64,000 bases of DNA, from contig DXAC01000015.1 in the NCBI GenBank assembly GCA_019117205.1, positions 18,205 to 82,204 of the forward strand, given 5' to 3'. This document shows positions 8,079 through 16,466 of the stretch, piece by piece. The translations under genes were made by a program, and so were the position numbers. How positions within the stretch are numbered: position 1 is the stretch's first letter; each line of letters starts with the position of its first letter. The notes under the pieces are model-generated. The model did not search any database. It saw only the letters and a list, made by a program, of their open reading frames with translations, and was not told the DNA's origin. This stretch comes from Candidatus Allofournierella merdigallinarum. Lineage in GTDB: Bacteria; Bacillota; Clostridia; Oscillospirales; Ruminococcaceae.

Positions 8079-9344
8079 TCAGTCCTCGAGGCGCCCGAAG
8101 CAGCGGAACAGATAGAACGTGTTGGCAAAACCGGTGAGCAGAACGATGAGCAGCGTCGTGGCTGCGGCGCCCATCGAGCCCCACCACTGGATGAAGAACC
8201 AGTTCGAAAGGATGTTCGCGGGGCCGGACACGGCGGACACGATGAAGTTGAACCTGAGCTTGCGCTGGGTGGTCATCAGGTTGCCGGCGATGGTGCGGAA
8301 CGTGCCGGAGAAAAAGTAGCTCACCGCCAGCACCCGGAACACCGGCACCGCGTCCAGGTAGATCTCGCCGAACAGGATGCGGATCAGCAGCGGGGCGAAC
8401 AGGAACAGCCCCCCGGAGATGATCGCGTTCAGGCCGCCCACCGCCGCCAGCGTGGCCTTGTAGTGCTGTATGCACCACTGCTTTTCCCGGTTGTGCCGCG
8501 CGAAATAGGGATACAGATACACCGCGATGGCCGACGGGATAAAGGTAAGCGCGGTGGGGATGGTGGTGGCCACCTTGTAGCTGGCCAGGATGGTCTCGTT
8601 GGGGTCCACGATGCCCAGCACGAACACGTCGGACAGATACAGCAGCTGGGACAGGCCGTTGGTGGCCATGGACAACAGCGAGATCTTGACAAGGTCCACC
8701 CGGTCGGTGCGGTCGATGGCGCCGGGGCGGCCCAGCAGCCGGAACAGCGGGAACCTGAGCACGCAGCCGGCGTAGACAAAGGTGAGCAGCAGCGCCAGGT
8801 ATTTGCCCCAGACCAGGCCGTATTCCCGGGCCGCCACCGCGCCCAGGATGGAGCACACGCAGACGCACAGGGTATTCACCGTGTTGAGCGCCGCATACTC
8901 CCTGTTGCGCCTCTGCCCCCGGAGGTAGATGGTCATCCACTCGAAGATGAATTGCAGCGGCGGCAGCAGACACAGCGCCTGGATCATCCGGCCGCCGCCG
9001 GGGATGGAGAGGGGCAGCAGGGTGCCGATGAGCACCAGCAGCACCGTCAGCGCCCCGTCGGCATACAGGCCCACCCGCGCGCCGAAGCGGCACAGATCAT
9101 CGTAGTAGGCCCTGTCGTCCGCCCGCTCGCTGCACAGCTGCAACAGCCCCGACACCACACCCAGCCCGTTGAGCAGCAGCACCAGGCTGTAGATGTTCCA
9201 GGCGTAGGTGAAGACCCCGTACGCCTCCTTGGAGATCAGCCGCACCAGCACCACGTTGCTGAGGAACGTGAGGATCTTGTTGATGACGCTGCTGCCGAAG
9301 ATGTGGAAAAAGCCGGTTTGAAAAAGTTTTTTAAAAGCTCCCAT
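8079..9344 (-). CDS. Wzx-like polysaccharide flippase (MVF/PST superfamily)
   Basis: Predicted to flip the lipid-linked repeat unit to the outer face of the membrane. 421 residues with about twelve hydrophobic segments. The N-terminus (GFFHIFGSSVINKILTFLSN, then VVLVRLISKEAYGVFTYAWN) is the standard opening of PST-family flippases. RKLRFNFIVSAVSGPANILS near residue 370 is also typical. Last gene of the minus-strand polysaccharide operon, 15 bases after the FAD enzyme, and followed directly by a strong terminator. No repeat-unit polymerase lies next to it; the polytopic protein at 19180-20496 is a candidate. Confidence 0.9.
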   Translation of the reverse strand: MGAFKKLFQTGFFHIFGSSVINKILTFLSNVVLVRLISKEAYGVFTYAWNIYSLVLLLNGLGVVSGLLQLCSERADDRAYYDDLCRFGARVGLYADGALTVLLVLIGTLLPLSIPGGGRMIQALCLLPPLQFIFEWMTIYLRGQRRNREYAALNTVNTLCVCVCSILGAVAAREYGLVWGKYLALLLTFVYAGCVLRFPLFRLLGRPGAIDRTDRVDLVKISLLSMATNGLSQLLYLSDVFVLGIVDPNETILASYKVATTIPTALTFIPSAIAVYLYPYFARHNREKQWCIQHYKATLAAVGGLNAIISGGLFLFAPLLIRILFGEIYLDAVPVFRVLAVSYFFSGTFRTIAGNLMTTQRKLRFNFIVSAVSGPANILSNWFFIQWWGSMGAAATTLLIVLLTGFANTFYLFRCFGRLED

Positions 9345-9359
9345 GCCAAACCAACGTCC

Positions 9360-10646
9360 TTATGTAATTGCCTCTTCCCGGGCACTGCCGGCGGCCAGCC
9401 GCTCGCCCAGCTGGTAAGCCTGGGCCACGCAGTCCTCGATGGAGCAGTATTTCCAGTCGCCGTAGCGGCCGATGGTGTGGATGTGCTCCTGGGCGAGGCG
9501 GGCCTTGAGCCGCTCCTTTTCCCGCTGGGACTCCGCGGAGATGTGGACATAGGCCGGGTCCATCAGCACGCAGTTCCAGGCAAACAGTTTGTGGGCGGTG
9601 ACCAGCCCGGCCTTTTTCAGGTCGCACAGCACCCGGTCGAACCAGTCCTCCGGCCGGACCCGGGCGTCCTCCGGCAGGCCGATCTCCACATAGAGGCTCA
9701 TCTTGTCCCGGTGGAGGATGTTGTTGTAGAAGCCCACCCGGTAGAACACCAGGTCGGGGTCCGGGTAGTAGATCCAGTGGACCGTCCGGTCTTCAGGGGG
9801 CGCGTCGAAGCCCAGGTTGAAGATCAGGACCTTGTTGGAGGTGTAGCTCGCCCGGTGGGGCAGGCCGCACATGCTGAGCAGTCGGGGGAACGGCATGGTG
9901 CTGATCAGCCGCCGGTAGTGTACCTCCAGATCACCCGCGACCGCCACCTGCCGGTCGGGCAGGATCCTTTCCACCTGCCGGCCCAGCCGGAGGCTGCCGG
10001 CGTCCACCTCTTTCAGCAGCTCCTCCACAAAGGCCGCCGCGCCTTTGGCGGAATAGAAGAACGTGTCGTTGTAGGTGCCTATCTTCTCCCCGCGAAAATG
10101 CCGGATGATCTCCGCGGGCTCCGCCTTTGGGAAAAAGCGGCCCATGGCGTCGATGTCCAGCTCGTTCAGGTCGCAGGAATAGAGCTTTTCGTTGTAGGGG
10201 ATGAGGAATTTCTCGGCGATGGGCACGCCGAATTTCGCATACAGCATCTCCTTGAAGTTGGCGGGCGCTTCCCCGCCCCGCCCCTCGAACAGGCCGCACA
10301 GGCAGTCGATGAACTCCTCCTTGTCCAGCTGGCAGATGTTGAACTGAAAGGGGTAGTCCACATAGCGGCCGCGGTAGAAGATAAGGGTGCGCTTGTGGTT
10401 GTACACATTGTCCCCGCTTTGGAGGAACGGGGCGAACCTGCGCCGGAGCTGCTGCTGGCTGAAATGAAAAAAGTGGCCCGCGTAGTCCCAGACGAACTCC
10501 CCCGCGTAAAAGGTCCGGCAATATCCCCCCGCTTCGCGCTCCTTTTCCAGGATGAGATAGGAGCCCGCCTTTAGCCGGGAGGCCAGCGCCAGGCCGGACA
10601 CCCCGGCGCCTATGATCAGATTTTCGGTGTGGACCGCTGTTTTCAT
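9360..10646 (-). CDS. FAD-dependent oxidoreductase, UDP-galactopyranose mutase / protoporphyrinogen oxidase-like
   Basis: A flavoprotein of 428 residues. The dinucleotide-binding motif LIIGAGVSGLALASRL is near residue 10, followed by ILEKEREAGGYCRTF, where UDP-galactopyranose mutases and related amine-oxidase-fold enzymes carry E-x-x-x-x-x-G-G. VWDYAGHFFHF and RYVDYPFQFNI resemble the UGM H-x-F-H and Y-P-x-Q-x-N segments. It could make a furanose sugar donor for the polymer; relatives of unknown activity in polysaccharide loci are common. Two in-frame ATGs exist; I chose 10646 because GAGGG lies six bases before it and directly abuts the other (10652). Its ribosome site overlaps the stop of the upstream glycosyltransferase. 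Confidence 0.82.
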   Translation of the reverse strand: MKTAVHTENLIIGAGVSGLALASRLKAGSYLILEKEREAGGYCRTFYAGEFVWDYAGHFFHFSQQQLRRRFAPFLQSGDNVYNHKRTLIFYRGRYVDYPFQFNICQLDKEEFIDCLCGLFEGRGGEAPANFKEMLYAKFGVPIAEKFLIPYNEKLYSCDLNELDIDAMGRFFPKAEPAEIIRHFRGEKIGTYNDTFFYSAKGAAAFVEELLKEVDAGSLRLGRQVERILPDRQVAVAGDLEVHYRRLISTMPFPRLLSMCGLPHRASYTSNKVLIFNLGFDAPPEDRTVHWIYYPDPDLVFYRVGFYNNILHRDKMSLYVEIGLPEDARVRPEDWFDRVLCDLKKAGLVTAHKLFAWNCVLMDPAYVHISAESQREKERLKARLAQEHIHTIGRYGDWKYCSIEDCVAQAYQLGERLAAGSAREEAIT

Positions 10647-10655
10647 CTGCATCCC

Positions 10656-11531
10656 TCAAAGATCCAAAACGTGATACTCGCTGTACAATTCCTGTATCTT
10701 CTCTGGCGCGTAGTGCTCCAGAACATAGTCATGGCCCACCAGGTTCAGTTCCGGCGCCTTTTCGATAACGGAGCAAAAGGCGCGGTCGACCGCGTCGATG
10801 TCCATCGACGCCGGGGCCACGGCCCCCGGATGCTCATACCGGTAGACCACCTGCTTGCCTTTCGCCAGCGCTTCCATGAGCATCAGCGACAGCCCGTCGT
10901 GTTCCGGCAGGCGCACCAGCACCGAGATCTTCCGGTACATCTCTTCCATCTGCCCGGCGTCCAGTGTTCCGCAAAAGATGACATTGTCGGCGGCGGGCGT
11001 CTCGAAGCCCTTGTTTGCCACGATGTAAAAGGGGATGTCCGGGTGCCGCGCCGCCAGGGCCGTCACCAGCTCCGCGTGGTAGAACGTCTCTTTTCCCTGG
11101 GGGATGTAGGCCAGCGCGGCGTGGCGCGGCGGCACGCTTTGCAGCTCCATGGGCAGCTGCTGGGGTACGATGGGGATGAACTGCGCCCGGATGCCCACCG
11201 ACGCCAGCTCCTGCCGAAGCAGCGGGCTGCACGCCAGGTGCATCGCGTGGTCATAAACCCGCAGCCGCCTGGGTGCGCGGAGGTAGTTGTACACGTCGGT
11301 GCCGATCCAGTGGATGATCAGCTTTTTGCGGCACAGGCCGGCGAACCGGACGATCCTTTCGCTGAAGTTGCCCACAACATACACCCGGTCCGCCCGGAGG
11401 ATGCCCAGCGCCATGTCGAGCCTGCCCCGCCAGCCGCTGCCGCGCGGCGCAAAGAACCGGCGCTCGCCGGATGCCAAGAGCTTTTGGATGTGCTTCGTCT
11501 GGCCCGAACCCACAAGAAATATCCTCTGCAC
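10656..11531 (-). CDS. GT-B fold glycosyltransferase of the surface-polysaccharide operon
   Basis: 291 residues, short for a GT4 enzyme. It opens MQRIFLVGSGQTKHIQKLL, carries IIHWIGTDVYNYL (a motif of some glycosyltransferases that recognise lipid-linked acceptors) near residue 95, and has a C-terminal donor-site region VRLPEHDGLSLMLMEALAKG with the E-x7-E-like pattern of GT4 enzymes. The GTG at 11531 has GGGGAG at good distance. Donor and acceptor are not deducible. It lies between another glycosyltransferase and the FAD enzyme in the same operon. Confidence 0.8.
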   Translation of the reverse strand: MQRIFLVGSGQTKHIQKLLASGERRFFAPRGSGWRGRLDMALGILRADRVYVVGNFSERIVRFAGLCRKKLIIHWIGTDVYNYLRAPRRLRVYDHAMHLACSPLLRQELASVGIRAQFIPIVPQQLPMELQSVPPRHAALAYIPQGKETFYHAELVTALAARHPDIPFYIVANKGFETPAADNVIFCGTLDAGQMEEMYRKISVLVRLPEHDGLSLMLMEALAKGKQVVYRYEHPGAVAPASMDIDAVDRAFCSVIEKAPELNLVGHDYVLEHYAPEKIQELYSEYHVLDL

Positions 11532-11561
11532 ACTGCGTCTCCCCTTTTTATGCTTGCCTTT

Positions 11562-12878
11562 TCAGCTCCGCCCCTGAGCCCGCTTTTCCTCCATCAGCCG
11601 CCAAACCTGTTCCGCAATGCGCTGATAGGAGTATCCGGCCACATACGCCTCGTCCCGCCGGATGGTCACCTCGCCGGTGCGTTTCCACTCCTGGTATTTT
11701 TCCAGGATGTAGCCCTTGAGCGCGGGATAGGTCTCCTCGTGGCGGCACTGTTCGTAGCATACGCCGCCCAGCCGATGGATATTCTGCGCCGGCAGGCTGT
11801 GGGGCATGTCCCCCGTGACCACGTACGCGATGGGCTTGCCCGTCATCATATATTCGTAGGTCTTGCCGGTCCACATGCACTGGGCGCGGGCCTCGTTCCA
11901 GCCCGTTTGCAGCAGCACCGCCGCGCTTTGCTGCAGCGCGAAAGCCTGCTGGCGGGCAAGGACGCCCTTGTCCTCCAGAAAGGCCTCCGCCCCCTGCTTT
12001 TTCGCCATGGCAAGGGCCTCGCGCCCCTGCCCGCCGGCATAGACGAGGCGGGCGTGCTCCTCGTCCAGCACCCCCTCCTCTTTCAGCTCCCGCAGCAGCC
12101 GAAAGAAGACGCCCAGATCGGTTTTCTCCCCGTACAGCGTGCCGGTGAACACCAGGTCAAAGCGCCGGGGCGGCAGGGACGGCCGCCGCTCCGCCGGGTC
12201 GTATCCGTTGGTGACGACCTCCACCCGGGCGCCGGCGGGCTCGTTGATGTACAGCGAGTCCAGCACCTTGGTGAGGACGTCGGCGGCGGCGCAGTGCCGG
12301 CGGACGAAGCGGTCGTGCCGGCGGAACGCCAGCGGCGCGTCGGTGTGCTTTGCGTAGGGGTCGCGGAAGTCGGCGATCCACACGGCCCGGGGACACCGTT
12401 TTTTGATGCGCTCGGCCACCAGATGGGGCCAGGCGGGGCCATAGGTGGACACGATCACGTCGAAGTCCAGGGTCTTGTCCTTTAAAAAGGCCATCGTCTG
12501 GCTGTAGGAGATGCGCTCCTTTTCGTCCCGCACCGCCAGCAGCAGCTCCCTTTTCAACAGGGCCGGCTGGACGGGTCTCTGGCTGTACGCCGTTTGCTCC
12601 GCGCTTTGCACCTGGCCGGCGTTTTGGTGCTTGAGGGCCTCGTAGAGCTTCATCCGGCGGCCTTTGGGCACCTGCCAATACCGGTGGAACGCCGCCATGT
12701 CCCGCTCCAGCAGCACGTCCTTTTTCTGCCCGCCCGGGCCGAACTCCTTTTGGTCGGTGAGCACCGTGATCTCCGCCTCGGGATGCGCCGCCCGGATGTA
12801 CTTCGCGATCTTGGTCCACCGCACCGAGGCGATGGACTGGAGCGGAGCAATGTATTCGCTGATGATCAGGATCTTCAT
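11562..12878 (-). CDS. GT4-type glycosyltransferase
   Basis: 438 residues with the N-terminal acceptor domain MKILIISEYIAPLQSIASVRW (a start typical of WbuB/YtcC-like GT4 enzymes) and FDVIVSTYGPAWPHLVAERI in the middle. The C-terminal Rossmann half contains FDLVFTGTLYGEKTDLGVFF and CMWTGKTYEYMMTGKPIAYV, where the donor nucleotide binds. The ATG at 12878 has AAGGCGG six bases upstream, and upstream in-frame codons look non-coding. Operon member, about 26 bases after the GT2 gene. Confidence 0.86.
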   Translation of the reverse strand: MKILIISEYIAPLQSIASVRWTKIAKYIRAAHPEAEITVLTDQKEFGPGGQKKDVLLERDMAAFHRYWQVPKGRRMKLYEALKHQNAGQVQSAEQTAYSQRPVQPALLKRELLLAVRDEKERISYSQTMAFLKDKTLDFDVIVSTYGPAWPHLVAERIKKRCPRAVWIADFRDPYAKHTDAPLAFRRHDRFVRRHCAAADVLTKVLDSLYINEPAGARVEVVTNGYDPAERRPSLPPRRFDLVFTGTLYGEKTDLGVFFRLLRELKEEGVLDEEHARLVYAGGQGREALAMAKKQGAEAFLEDKGVLARQQAFALQQSAAVLLQTGWNEARAQCMWTGKTYEYMMTGKPIAYVVTGDMPHSLPAQNIHRLGGVCYEQCRHEETYPALKGYILEKYQEWKRTGEVTIRRDEAYVAGYSYQRIAEQVWRLMEEKRAQGRS

Positions 12879-12904
12879 CGTATCCGCCTTTTCTCCGCGG
12901 CCTC

Positions 12905-13858
12905 TCAAAGCGCGGAATATATTTTTTTGCCCAGCAGCGCAAGGGCCGCCGCGGCGCGGTTTTTCGCCCGGGCGTTTTTGTCCAGCAGCATCTGCCGCCG
13001 GTAGCCCTTTAAAAAGCGCCAGATCCTCTCTTCCGCCTGCCGCACCGCCTCGTCCGACCGGTCGGCCCCTTTCATCCAGCGCAGCACCTGGCTGTAAGAG
13101 CTGAACCTGCGGGCGTTGGCCGCGGGGAGGTATTCCGGGCAGTTGGCCTCCACGAAAGCCACGATCTCATCCGCCGCGTCCAGCTGATCGAACATCCGCG
13201 GGCTGAAAGTCTGGTGCATGATGCTTTCGGGGTTCTCCCGGTAGGCGTAGAGCTTTTGGGGGATGTAGACCACCTTGTCCGCCTTGTAGAGCACCTTGTA
13301 TAAGGTGAACAGGTCCTCGTACAGCCGGCCCCGGGGGAAACGAAAGCCCTCCAAAAGGCTCCGCTGGTAGAGCTTGCCGCAGGCGCTGGTTTCAAAAGGC
13401 CGCTGGTAGAGCATACGCTCCATCGCCTCGGGGCCCGTGAACGCCGCCGCGCCGCCCCGCCGGGGCGGAAAGGGGGCGTCCTCCCGGGCCACCGCCAGCA
13501 GATCGCACACCACCACGTCCGCCCGGGCCCGCCGGGCCTCTTCCAGCAGGGTGGCCGCCAGGTCCGCGGACACCCAGTCGTCGCTGTCCACAAAGGTGAC
13601 GTACTCCCCTCCTGCCTCCGCAAAGCCCGCGTTGCGGGCGTCGGACAGGCCGCCGTTGGGTTTGTGAAGAACGCGGATGCGCCGGTCGCAGGCGGCCAGT
13701 TCGTCGCAGATCCCGCCGCTGCCGTCGGTGGAGCCGTCGTCCACCAGGATGATCTCCAGCTCCTCCAGGGTCTGCCGCTGTATGCTGGCCACACATGTAT
13801 GCAGGTACCGGGCCACGTTGTACACGGGAACGATCACACTGACCTTTGCCTGCTTCAT
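12905..13858 (-). CDS. GT2 family glycosyltransferase
   Basis: Inverting GT-A enzyme of 317 residues. KVSVIVPVYNVARYLHTCV at the start, VDDGSTDGSGGICDEL with the nucleotide-binding aspartates, HKPNGGLSDARNAGF and TFVDSDDWV (the D-x-D site) follow in the standard order, and GRLYEDLFTLYKVL supplies the catalytic ED. The C-terminal third is helical and basic. The ATG overlaps the TGA of the upstream GT4 gene (ATGA), so the two are coupled. The sugar is unknown. Confidence 0.92.
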   Translation of the reverse strand: MKQAKVSVIVPVYNVARYLHTCVASIQRQTLEELEIILVDDGSTDGSGGICDELAACDRRIRVLHKPNGGLSDARNAGFAEAGGEYVTFVDSDDWVSADLAATLLEEARRARADVVVCDLLAVAREDAPFPPRRGGAAAFTGPEAMERMLYQRPFETSACGKLYQRSLLEGFRFPRGRLYEDLFTLYKVLYKADKVVYIPQKLYAYRENPESIMHQTFSPRMFDQLDAADEIVAFVEANCPEYLPAANARRFSSYSQVLRWMKGADRSDEAVRQAEERIWRFLKGYRRQMLLDKNARAKNRAAAALALLGKKIYSAL

Positions 13859-14949
13859 GCCCGGGCCCTCCGCAGATAAAATTTCCCCAGCCGGGCGGCC
13901 TGTCCGGAAAGCTCCGGGACGGCCGCGCCCCTGGCCCTGTGTCCCCGGGGCAGGGCGCTGGCCCATTCCGCCGGGTCTTCCAGCGCCAGCTGCCGGGCGT
14001 TTTCCGCCACCACAGCCTGTGCCGGCACCCTGTCGGAAAACAGGCAGGGCAATCCGTTGGCCTGCGCCTCCAGCGCCACCACCGGCAACCCCTCGTAAAG
14101 GCTGGGCAGGCAAAACACATCCATGGCGGAGTAGAGCTTGTTCACATCCGCGCGGGCGCCGGTGAATACCACATCGTCTTGCAGCCCTGATCCCGCGACC
14201 TTGTCTTTGATCTGCTGCGCAAGTTCCCCTTCTCCCACAAGAAGCAGTCTGGCGTTCGGGCATTGCCGTTTGAGCGAAGCAAAGACCTGCACCAGAAACG
14301 CGTGGTTCTTGGCATAGGTGAACCGCCCCACATGCCCTGCCACAAACGCCTCCTGCGGTATGCCCAGCTCCCGCCGCAGCCGCGCGCGGGCCGCAGGGTC
14401 GAAGGCAAACTTTTCGGTTTCGATGGCATTGGGCATCACGCGGACCCTGCCCTTTTCAAAAGCCCGGTCACCGTACATCCAGCGCCCGGCTTTTTCGCCG
14501 CAGGCAAGCCAATCGGTGGCAAACAGTTTATTGAAAGGCCGAAGCAGATACTTCAGCAAGGTCTTTTTGCCCTCGCCCCAGTGGGCGGTGGAGTGGTTGT
14601 GGCAGATCCGCACCGGCACGCCGGCGCGCCAGGCGGCGAACAGCGCGAACACCGACATGGTGGACAGATGGGCGTGGACGATCTGATACCGCCGCTGCCT
14701 GAACGCCCGGTACAGCGCCCAGTGGTAGGCCAGCGGCCGGCTGTAAGGGGGGATGGGGCAGATGCCCGCCCCCAGGCGCTCCAGTTCCTTACGCTGGGGG
14801 AACGTGCTGTTTTCGGCAAAGTAGAAGTCAAACTGTATCTGCTCATGGTCGATATGGCGATAATAATTCATCACCACCGTCTCGATGCCGCCGCTGTCCA
14901 TGCGGTTGAGCACCTGGGCCACCCGCAGGGGCTGTGCTGCTGTGTTCAT
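13855..14949 (-). CDS. GT4 family glycosyltransferase, EpsF-like
   Basis: Retaining GT-B enzyme of 364 residues. RVAQVLNRMDSGGIETVVMN at the N-terminus and the following YYRHIDHEQIQFDFYFAE are hallmarks of the EpsF / CapM-like subgroup in Firmicute exopolysaccharide loci. VGRFTYAKNHAFLVQVF starts the donor domain and FCLPSLYEGLPVVALEAQ is the E-x7-E nucleotide-sugar motif. ATG 14949 has AGGTGAG eight bases upstream. It starts 18 bases after the phosphotransferase gene and probably adds the second sugar to the lipid carrier (inference from order). Confidence 0.92.
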   Translation of the reverse strand: MNTAAQPLRVAQVLNRMDSGGIETVVMNYYRHIDHEQIQFDFYFAENSTFPQRKELERLGAGICPIPPYSRPLAYHWALYRAFRQRRYQIVHAHLSTMSVFALFAAWRAGVPVRICHNHSTAHWGEGKKTLLKYLLRPFNKLFATDWLACGEKAGRWMYGDRAFEKGRVRVMPNAIETEKFAFDPAARARLRRELGIPQEAFVAGHVGRFTYAKNHAFLVQVFASLKRQCPNARLLLVGEGELAQQIKDKVAGSGLQDDVVFTGARADVNKLYSAMDVFCLPSLYEGLPVVALEAQANGLPCLFSDRVPAQAVVAENARQLALEDPAEWASALPRGHRARGAAVPELSGQAARLGKFYLRRARA

Positions 14950-14967
14950 CCGGCGCTCACCTGCCCT

Positions 14968-16359
14968 TTATGCGATCTTCTCGTCGTTCTTCATGCCGCC
15001 GAAAACGGTCATGAAAAGGATCTTCACGTCCAGCCAGAGGCTCCAGTTCTCGATGTACCAGATGTCGTACTTCACCCGTTTCTCGATGCTGGTGTCCCCC
15101 CGCAGGCCGTTCACCTGGGCCCAGCCGGTGATGCCCGGCCGCACCTGCTGGCGCACCAGATAGAGGGGGATCTCCTCCTTGAAGTGGTTCACATGGAACG
15201 GGATCTCCGGCCGGGGGCCGATGAGGCTCATGTCCCCCTTGAGCACGTTGAAGAACTGGGGCAGCTCGTCGATGCTGTACTTGCGGATGAAGCTGCCGAA
15301 CCGGGTCTTGCGGGGGTCGGCGTTGGTGCTCCAGCCGGTGTCCTCGGTGCCGGTGATCCGCATACTGCGGAACTTGTACATCCGAAAGATCTTTTTGTCA
15401 CGGCCCACCCGCTCCTGCCGGAAGAGGATGGGCCCCGGGCTGGAAAGCCGCACGCCGATGGCCGCGAAGAGCATCACCGGGCTGGTGAGCACGATCAGCA
15501 CCAGCGAGCCGACGATGTCCATGCAGCGCTTGACGATCCGCCAGAGCACGTTGTCCAGCGGGGTGGTCCGCATATTGATCAGCTTGGTGCGGCCCACCAC
15601 GTCGATGGTGGGGTGGTCGGGGATGAAGTCGTTGTAAAAGGGGATGATGCTGATCCGCACGCCGGTCTTGTCGGCGGTGGCCAGCACCTGGCGCATGAAG
15701 CCGATCTCGTCCGGCTCCAGCGCCGCCACCACCTCGTCCACCCCGCCGGCGCTGAGCACCGCCTCCAGCTGCTCAAAGGCGCCCAGCCGCGGCCCCAGAC
15801 CGGGGCACTCCCGTTCGCTCACATAGCCGTCCAGCGCAAAGCCCATGTGGGGGTTGCGGCGCAGGTCCTCGGCGTACTGGCGGGCAAAGTGGCCGCTGCC
15901 CACCACCACCACATGTTTCTGGTTGTAGCCCAGCTTGCGGTAGTGGCGCAAAAAGCTACGCACCACCGCCCGCTTGCCGATGACCAGCAGGGTGGAATAC
16001 AGCCAGAAGAGGAACAGCGCCACCCGGGAGAATTCACTCATCCGCACCAGGTACATCAGCGCCATAAGGGCCAGCACGCCCACCCCGTTGATCAGCCCGA
16101 TGGTGAGGCTCTCGGTGCCCATCTCCTTGAACCGGTAGGAGCCGTAGAGCCGGGCGAACAGGTACACCGCCACGATCGCCCCGCTGTATGCCAGCGCCAT
16201 GCCCCAGTACAGGGGCTCGTCGATCCAGACAAGGGCGCCCTGGTGGCCGTCGATCAGGAAATACTTGGTGAACAGGGCGGCAAAATAGGCCGCAAAGATC
16301 AGCAGCGCGTCCGAGAGCAGGTTCAGTTCATTGACCAGCCGCTGGTTTTTTCGGATCAT
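14968..16359 (-). CDS. Undecaprenyl-phosphate glycosylphosphotransferase (WbaP/EpsE-type)
   Basis: Starts repeat-unit assembly by moving a sugar-1-phosphate onto undecaprenyl phosphate. 463 residues: an N-terminal block of four to five membrane helices (1-130), a Rossmann-like middle domain beginning KHVVVVGSGHFARQYAEDL, one further helix (DIVGSLVLIVLTSPVMLFA), then the bacterial sugar transferase domain with LSSPGPILFRQERVGRDKK, FRMYKFRSMRI and VRPGITGWAQVNGLRG. These motifs are diagnostic. Start ATG 16359 has AAAGGGG and is preceded by an excellent promoter, making this the first gene of the operon down to 8079. Confidence 0.95.
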   Translation of the reverse strand: MIRKNQRLVNELNLLSDALLIFAAYFAALFTKYFLIDGHQGALVWIDEPLYWGMALAYSGAIVAVYLFARLYGSYRFKEMGTESLTIGLINGVGVLALMALMYLVRMSEFSRVALFLFWLYSTLLVIGKRAVVRSFLRHYRKLGYNQKHVVVVGSGHFARQYAEDLRRNPHMGFALDGYVSERECPGLGPRLGAFEQLEAVLSAGGVDEVVAALEPDEIGFMRQVLATADKTGVRISIIPFYNDFIPDHPTIDVVGRTKLINMRTTPLDNVLWRIVKRCMDIVGSLVLIVLTSPVMLFAAIGVRLSSPGPILFRQERVGRDKKIFRMYKFRSMRITGTEDTGWSTNADPRKTRFGSFIRKYSIDELPQFFNVLKGDMSLIGPRPEIPFHVNHFKEEIPLYLVRQQVRPGITGWAQVNGLRGDTSIEKRVKYDIWYIENWSLWLDVKILFMTVFGGMKNDEKIA

Positions 16360-16405
16360 CCCTGTTTCCCCTTTCTTCGGATCTTTTCGCCGGTATATCT
16401 GATTT

Positions 16406-16434
16406 ATTATACCACAAAGGCCCCCTGTTTCCAA
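16406..16434 (-). promoter_or_regulatory. Promoter of the minus-strand polysaccharide operon
   Basis: TTGGAA (16429-16434) and perfect TATAAT (16406-16411) lie 17 bases apart on the minus strand, with TGTGG before the -10. Transcription would start about 40 bases before the phosphotransferase gene. Confidence 0.85.
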
Positions 16435-16466
16435 GCTGATCGCGGCCATTTTGCGCCGCCCGGCGC

